Assembly (NCBI GenBank): GCA_026018925.1 | Contig: JAKSZU010000218.1 | Span: 1-64,000, forward strand | Direction: 5' to 3' | Length of the DNA: 64,000 nt | DNA from: Tupaia tana | Lineage: Eukaryota > Chordata > Mammalia > Scandentia > Tupaiidae | Shown: piece after piece, positions 36,299 through 48,508 of the stretch | Layout of the letters: every line of letters begins with the position of its first letter | How positions within the stretch are numbered: position 1 is the stretch's first letter | Translations under genes and position numbers: made by a program | Notes under the pieces: generated by a model | Told to the model about the DNA's origin: nothing | The model's input: the letters and a program-made list of their open reading frames with translations, nothing else | The model's database searches: none

Positions 36299-39200
36299 TG
36301 AGTAGAAAATCTTCCTTTCGCCTGTGCCCTGATATATCTAGTTCCCAGTATCCATGTGGAATCTTCTCAGAGAATGGCTCAACTCTCCTGCCTGGGAGAA
36401 AGGAGCAGAAGGACTTATTAACAAAACAAAAGATGGAGCTGAGAGCCAGAGGGAAATTCTACCTTTAAAAAAATCGTAACAAGGAAAAATTACCAAAAAA
36501 AATGAGGAGACAGGAGCAAAGAGAGACAGAGACCTCAGAGACACAGAGACAGGGATAGAAGGCCAGAGGGGCTCCCTATCACACTAGCTTTGCTTGCTGG
36601 AGGCTGAATTATGAGTAGAAAATCTTCATTTCGCCTGTGCCCTGAAATATCTAGTTCACAGTATCCATGTGGAATCTTCTCAGAGAATGGCTCAACTCTC
36701 CTGCCTGGGAGAAAGGATCAGAAGGGCTTATTAACAAAACAAAAGAAGGAGCTGAGAGCCAGAGAGACATTCTACCTTTAAAAAAATCGTAAAAAGGTAA
36801 AATTACCAAAAAAAATGAGGAGACAGGAGCAGAGAGAGACAGAGACCTCAGAGACACAGAGACAGGGATAGAAGGCCAGAGGGGCTCCCTACCACACTAG
36901 CTTTGCTTGCTGGAGGCTGAATTATGAGTAGAAAATCTTCATTTCGCCTGTGCCCTGAAATATCTAGTTCCCAGTATCCATGTGGAATCTTCTCAGAGAA
37001 TGGCTCAACTCTCCTGCCTGGGAGAAAGGATCAGAAGGGCTTATTAACAAAACAAAAGAAGGAGCTGAGAGCCAGAGAGACATTCTACCTTTAAAAAAAT
37101 CGTAAAAAGGTAAAATTACCAAAAAAAATGAGGAGACAGGAGCAGAGAGAGACAGAGACCTCAGAGACACAGAGACAGGGATAGAAGGCCAGAGGGGCTC
37201 CCTACCACACTAGCTTTGCTTGCTGGAGGCTGAATTATGAGTAGAAAATCTTCATTTCGCCTGTGCCCTGAAATATCTAGTTCCCAGTATCCATGTGGAA
37301 TCTTCTCAGAGAATGGCTCAACTCTCCTGCCTGGGAGAAAGGAGCAGAGGGCTTATTAACAAAACAAAAGATGGAGCTGAGAGCCAGAGAGAAATACTAC
37401 CTTTAAAAAAATCGTAAAAAGGAAAAATTACCAAAAATAAATGAGGAGACAGGAGCAGAGAGAGAAAGAGACCTCAGAGACTCAGAGACAGTGATAGAAG
37501 GCCAGAGGGGCTCCCTACCACACTAGCTTTGCTTGCTGGAGGCTGAATTATGAGTAGAAAATCTTCATTTCGCCTGTGCCCTGAAATATCTAGTTCCCAG
37601 TATCCATGTGGAATCTTCTCAGAGAATGGCTCAACTCTCCTGCCTGGGAGAAAGGAGCAGAAGGGCTTATTAACAAAACAAAAGATGGAGCTGAGAGCCA
37701 GAGAGAAATTCTACGTTTAAAAAAATCTTAAGAAGGAATAATTACCAAAAATAAATGAGGAGACAGGAGCAGAGAGAGAAAGAGACCTCAGAGACACAGA
37801 GACAGGGATAGAAGGCCAGAGGGGCTCCCTACCACACTAGCTTTGCTTGCTGGAGGCTGAATTATGAGTATAAAATCTTCCTTTCGCCTGTGCCCTGAAA
37901 TATGTTGTTCCCAGTATCCATGTGGAAACTTCTCAGAGAATGGCTCAACTCTCCTGCCTGGGAGAAAGGAGCAGAAGGACTTATTAACAAAACAAAAGAT
38001 GGAGCTGAGAGCCAGAGGGAAATTCTACCTTTAAAAAAATCGTAAAAAGGAAAAATTACCAAAAAAAATGAGGAGACAGGAGCAAAGAGAGAAAGAGACC
38101 TCAGAGACACAGAGACAGGGATACAAGGCCAGAGGGGCTCCCTACCACACTAGCTTTGCTTGCTGGAGGCTGAATTATGAGTAGAAAATCTTCATTTCGC
38201 CTGTGCCCTGAAATATCTAGTTCCCAGTATCCATGTGGAATCTTCTCAGAGAATGGCTCAACTCTCCTGCCTGGGAGAAAGGAGCAGAAGGGCTTATTAA
38301 CAAAACAAAAGAAGGAGCTGAGAGCCAGAGAGACATTCTACCTTTAAAAAAATCGTAAAAAGGAAAAATTACCAAAAAAAATGAGGAGACAGGAGCAGAG
38401 AGAGACAGAGACCTCAGAGACACAGAGACAGGGATAGAAGGCCAGAGGAGCTCCCTACCACACTAGCTTTGCTTGCTGGAGGCTGAATTATGAGTAGATA
38501 ATCTTCATTTCGCCTGTGCCCTGAAATATCTAGTTCCCAGTATCCATGTGGAATCTTCTCAGAGAATGGCTCAACTCTCCTGCCTGGGAGAAAGGAGCAG
38601 AGGGCTTATTAACAAAACAAAAGATGGAGCTGTGAGCCAGAGAGAAATTCTACCTTTAAAAAAATCGTAAAAAGGAAAAATTACCAAAAATAAATGAGGA
38701 GACAGGAGCAGAGAGAGAAAGAGACCTCAGAGACACAGAGACAGGGATAGAAGGCCAGAGGGGCTCCCTACCACACTAGCTTTGCTTGCTGGAGGCTGAA
38801 TTATGAGTAGAAAATCTTCCTTTCGCCTGTGCCCTGAAATATCTAGTTTCCAGTATCCATGTGGATTCTTCTCAGAGAATGGCTCAACTCTCCTGCCTGG
38901 GAGAAAGGAGCAGAAGGACTTATTAACAAAACAAAAGATGGAGCTGAGAGCCAGAGGGAAATTCTACCTTTAAAAAAATCGTAAAAAGGAAAAATTACCA
39001 AAAATTGAGGAGACAGGAGCAAAGAGAGACAGAGACCTCAGAGACACAGAGACAGGGATAGAAGGCCAGAGGGGCTCCCTACCACACTAGCTTTGCTTGC
39101 TGGAGGCTGAATTAAGAGTAGAAAATCTTCATTTCGCCTGTGCCCTGAAATATCTAGTTCCAAGTATCCATGTGGAATCTTCTCAGAGAATGGCTCAACT

Positions 39201-39428
39201 CTCCTGCCTGGGAGAAAGGAGCAGAAGGGATTATTAACAAAACAAAAGATGGAGCTGAGAGCCAGAGAGAAATTCTACGTTTAAAAAAATCATAAAAAGG
39301 AACAATTACCAAAAATAAATGAGGAGACAGGAGCAGAGAGAGAAAGAGACCTCAGAGACACAGAGACAGGGATAGAAGGACAGAGGGGCTCCCTACCACA
39401 CTAGCTTTGCTTGCTGGAGGCTGAATTA
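36299..39428 (+). repeat. 10-monomer HOR copy A (3,130 bp)
   Basis: The order is g (36299, with CGTAACAAGG), h (36612, GTTCACAG), h' (36925), i (37238), a (37551), b (37865, TATAAAAT), c (38178), d (38491, TAGATAATC), e (38804) and f (39115, TTAAGAGTAG). The h and h' units read the same except for one base (GTTCACAG versus GTTCCCAG), so they are a recent single-monomer duplication. Copy A lacks some variants shared by copies B and C: its h unit has AAAAGGTAAAA, not AAAACGTAAAA. Confidence 0.9.
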
Positions 39429-42400
39429 TGAGTAGAAAATCTTCCTTTCGCCTGTGCCCTGATATATCTAGTTCCCAGTATCCATGTGGAATCTTCTCAG
39501 AGAATGGCTCAACTCTCCTGCCTGGGAGAAAGGAGCAGAAGGACTTATTAACAAAACAATAGATGGAGCTGAGAGCCAGAGGGAAATTCTACCTTTAAAA
39601 AAATCGTAACAAGGAAAAATTACCAAAAAAAAATGAGGAGACAGGAGCAAAGAGAGACAGAGACCTCAGAGACACAGAGACAGGGATAGAAGGCCAGAGG
39701 GGCTCCCTATCACACTAGCTTTGCTTGCTGGAGGCTGAATTATGAGTAGAAAATCTTCATTTCGCCTGTGCCCTGAAATATCTAGTTCACAGTATCCATG
39801 TGGAATCTTCTCAGAGAATGGCTCAACTCTCCTGCCTGGGAGAAAGGATCAGAAGGGCTTATTAACAAAACAAAAGAAGGAGCTGAGAGCCAGAGAGACA
39901 TTCTACCTTTAAAAAAAATCGTAAAAACGTAAAATTACCAAAAAAAATGAGGAGACAGGAGCAGAGAGAGACAGAGACCTCAGAGACACAGAGACAGGGA
40001 TAGAAGGCCAGAGGGGCTCCCTACCACACTAGCTTTGCTTGCTGGAGGCTGAATTATGAGTAGAAAATCTTCATTTCGCCTGTGCCCTGAAATATCTAGT
40101 TCCCAGTATCCATGTGGAATCTTCTCAGAGAATGGCTCAACTCTCCTGCCTGGGAGAAAGGATCAGAAGGGCTTATTAACAAAACAAAAGAAGGAGCTGA
40201 GAGCCAGAGAGACATTCTACCTTTAAAAAAATCGTAAAAAGGTAAAATTACCAAAAAAAATGAGGAGACAGGAGCAGAGAGAGACAGAGACCTCAGAGAC
40301 ACAGAGACAGGGATAGAAGGCCAGAGGGGCTCCCTACCACACTAGCTTTGCTTGCTGGAGGCTGAATTATGAGTAGAAAATCTTCATTTCGCCTGTGCCC
40401 TGAAATATCTAGTTCCCAGTATCCATGTGGAATCTTCTCAGAGAATGGCTCAACTCTCCTGCCTGGGAGAAAGGAGCAGAGGGCTTATTAACAAAACAAA
40501 AGATGGAGCTGAGAGCCAGAGAGAAATACTACCTTTAAAAAAATCGTAAAAAGGAAAAATTACCAAAAATAAATGAGGAGACAGGAGCAGAGAGAGAAAG
40601 AGACCTCAGAGACTCAGAGACAGTGATAGAAGGCCAGAGGGGCTCCCTACCACACTAGCTTTGCTTGCTGGAGGCTGAATTATGAGTAGAAAATCTTCAT
40701 TTCGCCTGTGCCCTGAAATATCTAGTTCCCAGTATCCATGTGGAATCTTCTCAGAGAATGGCTCAACTCTCCTGCCTGGGAGAAAGGAGCAGAAGGGCTT
40801 ATTAACAAAACAAAAGATGGAGCTAAGAGCCAGAGAGAAATTCTACGTTTAAAAAAATCTTAAGAAGGAATAATTACCAAAAATAAATGAGGAGACAGGA
40901 GCAGAGAGAGAAAGAGACCTCAGAGACACAGAGACAGGGATAGAAGGCCAGAGGGGCTCCCTACCACACTAGCTTTGCTTGCTGGAGGCTGAATTATGAG
41001 TATAAAATCTTCCTTTCGCCTGTGCCCTGAAATATGTTGTTCCCAGTATCCATGTGGAAACTTCTCAGAGAATGGCTCAACTCTCCTGCCTGGGAGAAAG
41101 GAGCAGAAGGGCTTATTAACAAAACAAAAGATGGAGCTGAGAGCCAGAGGGAAATTCTACCTTTAAAAAAATCGTAAAAGGAAAAATTACCAAAAAAAAT
41201 GAGGAGACAGGAGCAAAGAGAGAAAGAGACCTCAGAGACACAGAGACAGGGATACAAGGCCAGAGGGGCTCCCTACCACACTAGCTTTGCTTGCTGGAGG
41301 CTGAATTATGAGTAGAAAATCTTCATTTCGCCTGTGCCCTGAAATATCTAGTTCCCAGTATCCATGTGGAATCTTCTCAGAGAATGGCTCAACTCTCCTG
41401 CCTGGGAGAAAGGAGCAGAAGGGCTTATTAACAAAACAAAAGAAGGAGCTGAGAGCCAGAGAGACATTCTACCTTTAAAAAAATCGTAAAAAGGAAAAAT
41501 TACCAAAAAAAAATGAGGAGAACAGGAGCAGAGAGAGACAGAGACCTCAGAGACACAGAGACAGGGATAGAAGGCCAGAGGGGCTCACTACCACACTAGC
41601 TTTGCTTGCTGGAGGCTGAATTATGAGTAGATAATCTTCATTTCGCCTGTGCCCTGAAATATCTAGTTCCCAGTATCCATGTGGAATCTTCTCAGAGAAT
41701 GGCTCAACTCTCCTGCCTGGGAGAAAGGAGCAGAGGGCTTATTAACAAAACAAAAGATGGAGCTGTGAGCCAGAGAGAAATTCTACCTTTAAAAAAATCG
41801 TAAAAAGGAAAAATTACCAAAAATAAATGAGGAGACAGGAGCAGAGAGAGAAAGAGACCTCAGAGACACAGAGACAGGGATAGAAGGCCAGAGGGGCTCC
41901 CTACCACACTAGCTTTGCTTGCTGGAGGCTGAATTATGAGTAGAAAATCTTCCTTTCGCCTGTGCCCTGAAATATCTAGTTTCCAGTATCCATGTGGATT
42001 CTTCTCAGAGAATGGCTCAACTCTCCTGCCTGGGAGAAAGGAGCAGAAGGACTTATTAACAAAACAAAAGATGGAGCTGAGAGCCAGAGGGAAATTCTAC
42101 CTTTAAAAAAATCGTAAAAAGGAAAAATTACCAAAAATTGAGGAGACAGGAGCAAAGAGAGACAGAGACCTCAGAGACACAGAGACAGGGATAGAAGGCC
42201 AGAGGGGCTCCCTACCACACTAGCTTTGCTTGCTGGAGGCTGAATTAAGAGTAGAAAATCTTCATTTCGCCTGTGCCCTGAAATATCTAGTTCCAAGTAT
42301 CCATGTGGAATCTTCTCAGAGAATGGCTCAACTCTCCTGCCTGGGAGAAAGGAGCAGAAGGGATTATTAACAAAACAAAAGATGGAGCTGAGAGCCAGAG

Positions 42401-42561
42401 AGAAATTCTACGTTTAAAAAAATCATAAAAAGGAACAATTACCAAAAATAAATGAGGAGACAGGAGCAGAGAGAGAAAGAGACCTCAGAGACACAGAGAC
42501 AGGGATAGAAGGACAGAGGGGCTCCCTACCACACTAGCTTTGCTTGCTGGAGGCTGAATTA
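39429..42561 (+). repeat. 10-monomer HOR copy B (3,133 bp)
   Basis: Same ten types as copy A in the same order. It shares with copy C the h variant AAAACGTAAAA, GAGCTAAGAG in type a, and GAAGGACAGAGG in type f. It has its own small indels: an extra A in g and in h, AAAAGGAAAAA shortened by one in b, and GAGAACAGG with an extra A in c. B and C are therefore sister copies. Confidence 0.9.
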
Positions 42562-45500
42562 TGAGTAGAAAATCTTCCTTTCGCCTGTGCCCTGATATAT
42601 CTAGTTCCCAGTATCCATGTGGAATCTTCTCAGAGAATGGCTCAACTCTCCTGCCTGGGAGAAAGGAGCAGAAGGACTTATTAACAAAACAAAAGATGGA
42701 GCTGAGAGCCAGAGGGAAATTCTACCTTTAAAAAAATCGTAACAAGGAAAAATTACCAAAAAAAATGAGGAGACAGGAGCAAAGAGAGACAGAGACCTCA
42801 GAGACACAGAGACAGGGATAGAAGGCCAGAGGGGCTCCCTATCACACTAGCTTTGCTTGCTGGAGGCTGAATTATGAGTAGAAAATCTTCATTTCGCCTG
42901 TGCCCTGAAATATCTAGTTCACAGTATCCATGTGGAATCTTCTCAGAGAATGGCTCAACTCTCCTGCCTGGGAGAAAGGATCAGAAGGGCTTATTAACAA
43001 AACAAAAGAAGGAGCTGAGAGCCAGAGAGACATTCTACCTTTAAAAAAATCGTAAAAACGTAAAATTACCAAAAAAAATGAGGAGACAGGAGCAGAGAGA
43101 GACAGAGACCTCAGAGACACAGAGACAGGGATAGAAGGCCAGAGGGGCTCCCTACCACACTAGCTTTGCTTGCTGGAGGCTGAATTATGAGTAGAAAATC
43201 TTCATTTCGCCTGTGCCCTGAAATATCTAGTTCCCAGTATCCATGTGGAATCTTCTCAGAGAATGGCTCAACTCTCCTGCCTGGGAGAAAGGATCAGAAG
43301 GGCTTATTAACAAAACAAAAGAAGGAGCTGAGAGCCAGAGAGACATTCTACCTTTAAAAAAATCGTAAAAAGGTAAAATTACCAAAAAAAATGAGGAGAC
43401 AGGAGCAGAGAGAGACAGAGACCTCAGAGACACAGAGACAGGGATAGAAGGCCAGAGGGGCTCCCTACCACACTAGCTTTGCTTGCTGGAGGCTGAATTA
43501 TGAGTAGAAAATCTTCATTTCGCCTGTGCCCTGAAATATCTAGTTCCCAGTATCCATGTGGAATCTTCTCAGAGAATGGCTCAACTCTCCTGCCTGGGAG
43601 AAAGGAGCAGAGGGCTTATTAACAAAACAAAAGATGGAGCTGAGAGCCAGAGAGAAATACTACCTTTAAAAAAATCGTAAAAAGGAAAAATTACCAAAAA
43701 TAAATGAGGAGACAGGAGCAGAGAGAGAAAGAGACCTCAGAGACTCAGAGACAGTGATAGAAGGCCAGAGGGGCTCCCTACCACACTAGCTTTGCTTGCT
43801 GGAGGCTGAATTATGAGTAGAAAATCTTCATTTCGCCTGTGCCCTGAAATATCTAGTTCCCAGTATCCATGTGGAATCTTCTCAGAGAATGGCTCAACTC
43901 TCCTGCCTGGGAGAAAGGAGCAGAAGGGCTTATTAACAAAACAAAAGATGGAGCTAAGAGCCAGAGAGAAATTCTACGTTTAAAAAAATCTTAAGAAGGA
44001 ATAATTACCAAAAATAAATGAGGAGACAGGAGCAGAGAGAGAAAGAGACCTCAGAGACACAGAGACAGGGATAGAAGGCCAGAGGGGCTCCCTACCACAC
44101 TAGCTTTGCTTGCTGGAGGCTGAATTATGAGTATAAAATCTTCCTTTCGCCTGTGCCCTGAAATATGTTGTTCCCAGTATCCATGTGGAAACTTCTCAGA
44201 GAATGGCTCAACTCTCCTGCCTGGGAGAAAGGAGCAGAAGGACTTATTAACAAAACAAAAGATGGAGCTGAGAGCCAGAGGGAAATTCTACCTTTAAAAA
44301 AATCGTAAAAAGGAAAAATTACCAAAAAAAAATGAGGAGACAGGAGCAAAGAGAGAAAGAGACCTCAGAGACACAGAGACAGGGATACAAGGCCAGAGGG
44401 GCTCCCTACCACACTAGCTTTGCTTGCTGGAGGCTGAATTATGAGTAGAAAATCTTCATTTCGCCTGTGCCCTGAAATATCTAGTTCCCAGTATCCATGT
44501 GGAATCTTCTCAGAGAATGGCTCAACTCTCCTGCCTGGGAGAAAGGAGCAGAAGGGCTTATTAACAAAACAAAAGAAGGAGCTGAGAGCCAGAGAGACAT
44601 TCTACCTTTAAAAAAATCGTAAAAAGGAAAAATTACCAAAAAAAATGAGGAGACAGGAGCAGAGAGAGACAGAGACCTCAGAGACACAGAGACAGGGATA
44701 GAAGGCCAGAGGGGCTCCCTACCACACTAGCTTTGCTTGCTGGAGGCTGAATTATGAGTAGATAATCTTCATTTCGCCTGTGCCCTGAAATATCTAGTTC
44801 CCAGTATCCATGTGGAATCTTCTCAGAGAATGGCTCAACTCTCCTGCCTGGGAGAAAGGAGCAGAGGGCTTATTAACAAAACAAAAGATGGAGCTGTGAG
44901 CCAGAGAGAAATTCTACCTTTAAAAAAATCGTAAAAAGGAAAAATTACCAAAAATAAATGAGGAGAGAGGAGCAGAGAGAGACAGAGACCTCAGAGACAC
45001 AGAGACAGGGATAGAAGGCCAGAGTGGCTCCCTACCACACTAGCTTTGCTTGCTGGAGGCTGAATTATGAGTAGAAAATCTTCCTTTCGCCGGTGCCCTG
45101 AAATATCTAGTTTCCAGTATCCATGTGGAATCTTCTCAGAGAATGGCTCAACTCTCCTGCCTGGGAGAAAGGAGCAGAAGGACTTATTAACAAAACAAAA
45201 GATGGAGCTGAGAGCCAGAGGGAAATTCTACCTTTAAAAAAATCGTAAAAAGGAAAAATTACCAAAAATTGAGGAGACAGGAGCAAAGAGAGACAGAGAC
45301 CTCAGAGACACAGAGACAGGGATAGAAGGCCAGAGGGGCTCCCTACCACACTAGCTTTGCTTGCTAGAGGCTGAATTATGAGTAGAAAATCTTCATTTCG
45401 CCTGTGCCCTGAAATATCTAGTTCCAAGTATCCATGTGGAATCTTCTCAGAGAATGGCTCAACTCTCCTGCCTGGGAGAAAGGAGCAGAAGGGATTATTA

Positions 45501-45692
45501 ACAAAACAAAAGATGGAGCTGAGAGCCAGAGAGAAATTCTACGTTTAAAAAAATCATAAAAAGGAACAATTACCAAAAATAAATGAGGAGACAGGAGCAG
45601 AGAGAGAAAGAGACCTCAGAGACACAGAGACAGGGATAGAAGGCCAGAGGGGCTCCCTACCACTCTAGCTTTGCTTGCTGGAGGCTGAATTA
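42562..45692 (+). repeat. 10-monomer HOR copy C (3,131 bp)
   Basis: The order is g (42562), h (42875), h' (43188), i (43501), a (43814), b (44128), c (44442), d (44755), e (45068) and f (45379). From g to b it follows copy B closely. The e unit (CGCCGGTGCC and GGAATCTTC) and the f unit (ATTATGAGTAG) depart from copy B, whose e has GGATTCTTC and whose f has ATTAAGAGTAG. The B-C similarity therefore stops near 44940. Confidence 0.9.
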
Positions 45693-46631
45693 TGAGTAGA
45701 AAATCTTCCTTTCGCCTGTGCCCTGATATATCTAGTTCCCAGTATCCATGTGGAATCTTCTCAGAGAATGGCTCAACTCTCCTGCCTGGGAGAAAGGAGC
45801 AGAAGGACTTATTAACAAAACAAAAGATGGAGCTGAGAGCCAGAGGCAAATTCTACCTTTAAAAAAATCGTAACAAGGAAAAATTACCAAAAAAAATGAG
45901 GAGACGGGAGCAAAGAGAGACAGAGACCTCAGAGACACAGAGACAGGGATAGAAGGCCAGAGGGGCTCCCTATCACACTAGCTTTGCTTGCTGGAGGCTG
46001 AATTATGAGTAGAAAATCTTCATTTCGCCTGTGCCCTGAAATATCTAGTTCCCAGTATCCATGTGGAATCTTCTCAGAGAATGGCTCAACTCTCCTGCCT
46101 GGGAGAAAGGAGCAGAAGGGCTTATTAACAAAACAAAAGAAGGAGCTGAGAGCCAGAGAGACATTCTACCTTTAAAAAAATCGTAAAAAGGTAAAATTAC
46201 CAAAAAAAATGAGGAGACAGGAGCAGAGAGAGACAGAGACCTCAGAGACACAGAGACAGCGATAGAAGGCCAGAGGGGCTCCCTACCACACTAGCTTTGC
46301 TTGCTGGAGGCTGAATTATGAGTAGAAAATCTTCATTTCGCCTGTGCCCTGAAATATCTAGTTCCCAGTATCCATGTGGAATCTTCTCAGAGAATGGCTC
46401 AACTCTCCTGCCTGGGAGAAAGGAGCAGAGGGCTTATTAACAAAACAAAAGATGGAGCTGAGAGCCAGAGAGAAATACTACCTTTAAAAAAATCGTAAAA
46501 AGGAAAAATTACCAAAAATAAATGAGGAGACAGGAGCAGAGAGAGAAAGAGACCTCAGAGACTCAGAGACAGTGATAGAAGGCCAGAGGGGCTCCCTACC
46601 ACACTAGCTTTGCTTGCTGGAGGCTGAATTA
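45693..46631 (+). repeat. Truncated fourth HOR copy: g, one h, i
   Basis: g (45693, CGTAACAAGG), a single h unit (46006, with GGAGCAG where the h/h' units of copies A-C have GGATCAG) and i (46319). Only one of the h/h' pair is present, and after i the order leaves the 10-monomer cycle. Confidence 0.86.
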
Positions 46632-48508
46632 TGAGTAGAAAATCTTCCTTTCGCCGGTGCCCTGAAATACCTAGTTCCCAGTATCCATGTGGAATCTTCT
46701 CAGAGAATGGCTCAACTCTCCTGCCTGGAAGAAAGGAGCAGAGGGCTTATTAACAAAACAAAAGATGGAGCTGAGGGCCAGAGAGAAATTCTACCTTTAA
46801 AAAAATCGTAAAAAGGAAAAATTACCAAAAAAAATGAGGAGACAGGAGCAGAGTGAGACAGAGACCTCAGAGACACAGAGACAGGGATAGAAGGCCAGAG
46901 GGGCTCCCTACCACACTAGCTTTGCTTGCTGGAGGCTGAATTATGAGTAGAAAATCTTCAATTCTCCTGTGCCCTGAAATATCTAGTTCCCAGTATCCAT
47001 GTGGAATCTTCTCAGAGAATGGCTCAACTCTGCTGCCTGGGAGAAAGGAGCAGAAGGGCTTATTAACAAAACAAAAGATTGAGCTGAGAGCCAGAGAGAA
47101 ATTCTACCTTTAAAAAAATCGGAAAAATGAACAATTACCAAAAAAAAATGAGGAGACAGGAGCACAGAGAGACAGAGACCTCAGAGACACAGAGACAGGG
47201 ATAGAAGGCCACAGGGGCTCCCTACAACACTAGCTTTGCTTGCTGGAGGCTGATTTATGAGTAGAAAATCTTCATTTCCCCTGTGCCCTGAAATATCTAG
47301 TTCCCAGTATCCATGTGGAATCTTCTCAGAGAATGGCTCAACTCTCCTCCCTGGGAGAAAGGAGCAGAAGGGTTTATTAACAAAACAAAAGATGGAGCTG
47401 AAAGCCAGAGAGAAATTCTACCTTTAAAAAAATCTAAAAAGGAAAAATTACCAAAAAAAATGAGGAGACAGGAGCAGAGAGAGACAGAGACCTCAGAGAC
47501 ACAGAGACAGGGATAGAAGGCCAGAGGGGCTCCCTACCACACTAGCTTTGCTTGCTGGAGGCTGAATTATGAGTAGACAATCTTCATTTCGCTGTGCCCT
47601 GAAATATCTAGTTCCCAGTATCCATGTGGAAACTTCTCAGAGAATGGCTCAACTCTCCTGCCTGGGAGAAAGTAGCAGAAGGGCTTATTAACAAAACAAA
47701 AGATGGAGCTGAGAGCCAGAGAGAAATTCTACCTTTAAAAAATCGTAAAAAGGAAAAATTACCAAAAAAAAAATGAGGGGACAGGAGCATAGAGAGACAG
47801 AGACCTCAGAGACACAGAGACAGGGATAGAAGGACAGAGGGGCTCCCTACCACAATAGCTTGGCTTGCTGGAGGCTGAATTATGAGTAGAAAATCTTCAT
47901 ATCGCCTGTGCCCTGAAATATCTAGTTCCCAGTATCCATGTGGAAACTTCTCAGAGAATGGCTCAACTCTCCTGCCTGGGAGAAAGGAGCAGAAGGGCTT
48001 AGTAACAAAAAAAAAGATGGAGCTGAGAGCCAGAGAGATATTCTACCTTAAAAACAATCGTAAAAAGGAAAAATTACCAAAAATAAATGAGGAGACAGGA
48101 GCAGAGAGAGACAGAGAGCTCAGAGACACAGAGACAGGGATAGAAGGCCAGAGGGGCTCCCTACCACACTAGCTTTGCTTGCTGGAGGCTGAATTATGAG
48201 TAGGAAATCTTCATTTCGCCTGTGCCCTGGAATATCTAGTTCCCAGTATCAATGTGGAAACTTCTCAGAGAATGGCTCAACTCTCCTGCCTGGGAGAAAG
48301 TAGCAGAAGGGCTTATTAACAAAACAAGAATGAGCTGAGAGCCAGAGAGAAATTCTACCTTTAAAAAATCGTAAAAAGGAAAAATTACCGAAAATAAAAT
48401 GAGGGGACAGGAGCATAGAGAGACAGAGACCTCAGAGACACAGAGACAGGGATAGAAGGCCAGAGGGGCTCCCTACCACAATAGCTTGGCTTGCTGGAGG
48501 CTGAATTA
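46632..48508 (+). repeat. Divergent six-monomer block, first copy of the 6,257 bp-shifted pair
   Basis: Units are at 46632 (CGCCGGTGCCC, GAAATACCTAG, GAGGGCCAG), 46944 (CAATTCTCC, CTCTGCTGCC, AATCGGAAAAATGAAC), 47258 (GATTTATGAG, CATTTCCCC, CTCCTCCCTGG, AATCTAAAAAGG), 47570 (TAGACAATC, TTCGCTGTGCC), 47883 (CATATCGCC, CCTTAAAAACAATCG) and 48197 (TAGGAAATC, CCCTGGAATATC). The series repeats at 52889-54764. These units carry more private substitutions than most of the array, which suggests an older or less homogenised lineage. Confidence 0.86.

Noticed and set aside
39429..45692. HOR copies B and C as an assembly duplication
   Set aside because: The copies have different small indels (extra A in g and h of B, GAGAACAGG in c of B, and different e and f units). 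That argues for two real copies, though reads would be needed for proof.
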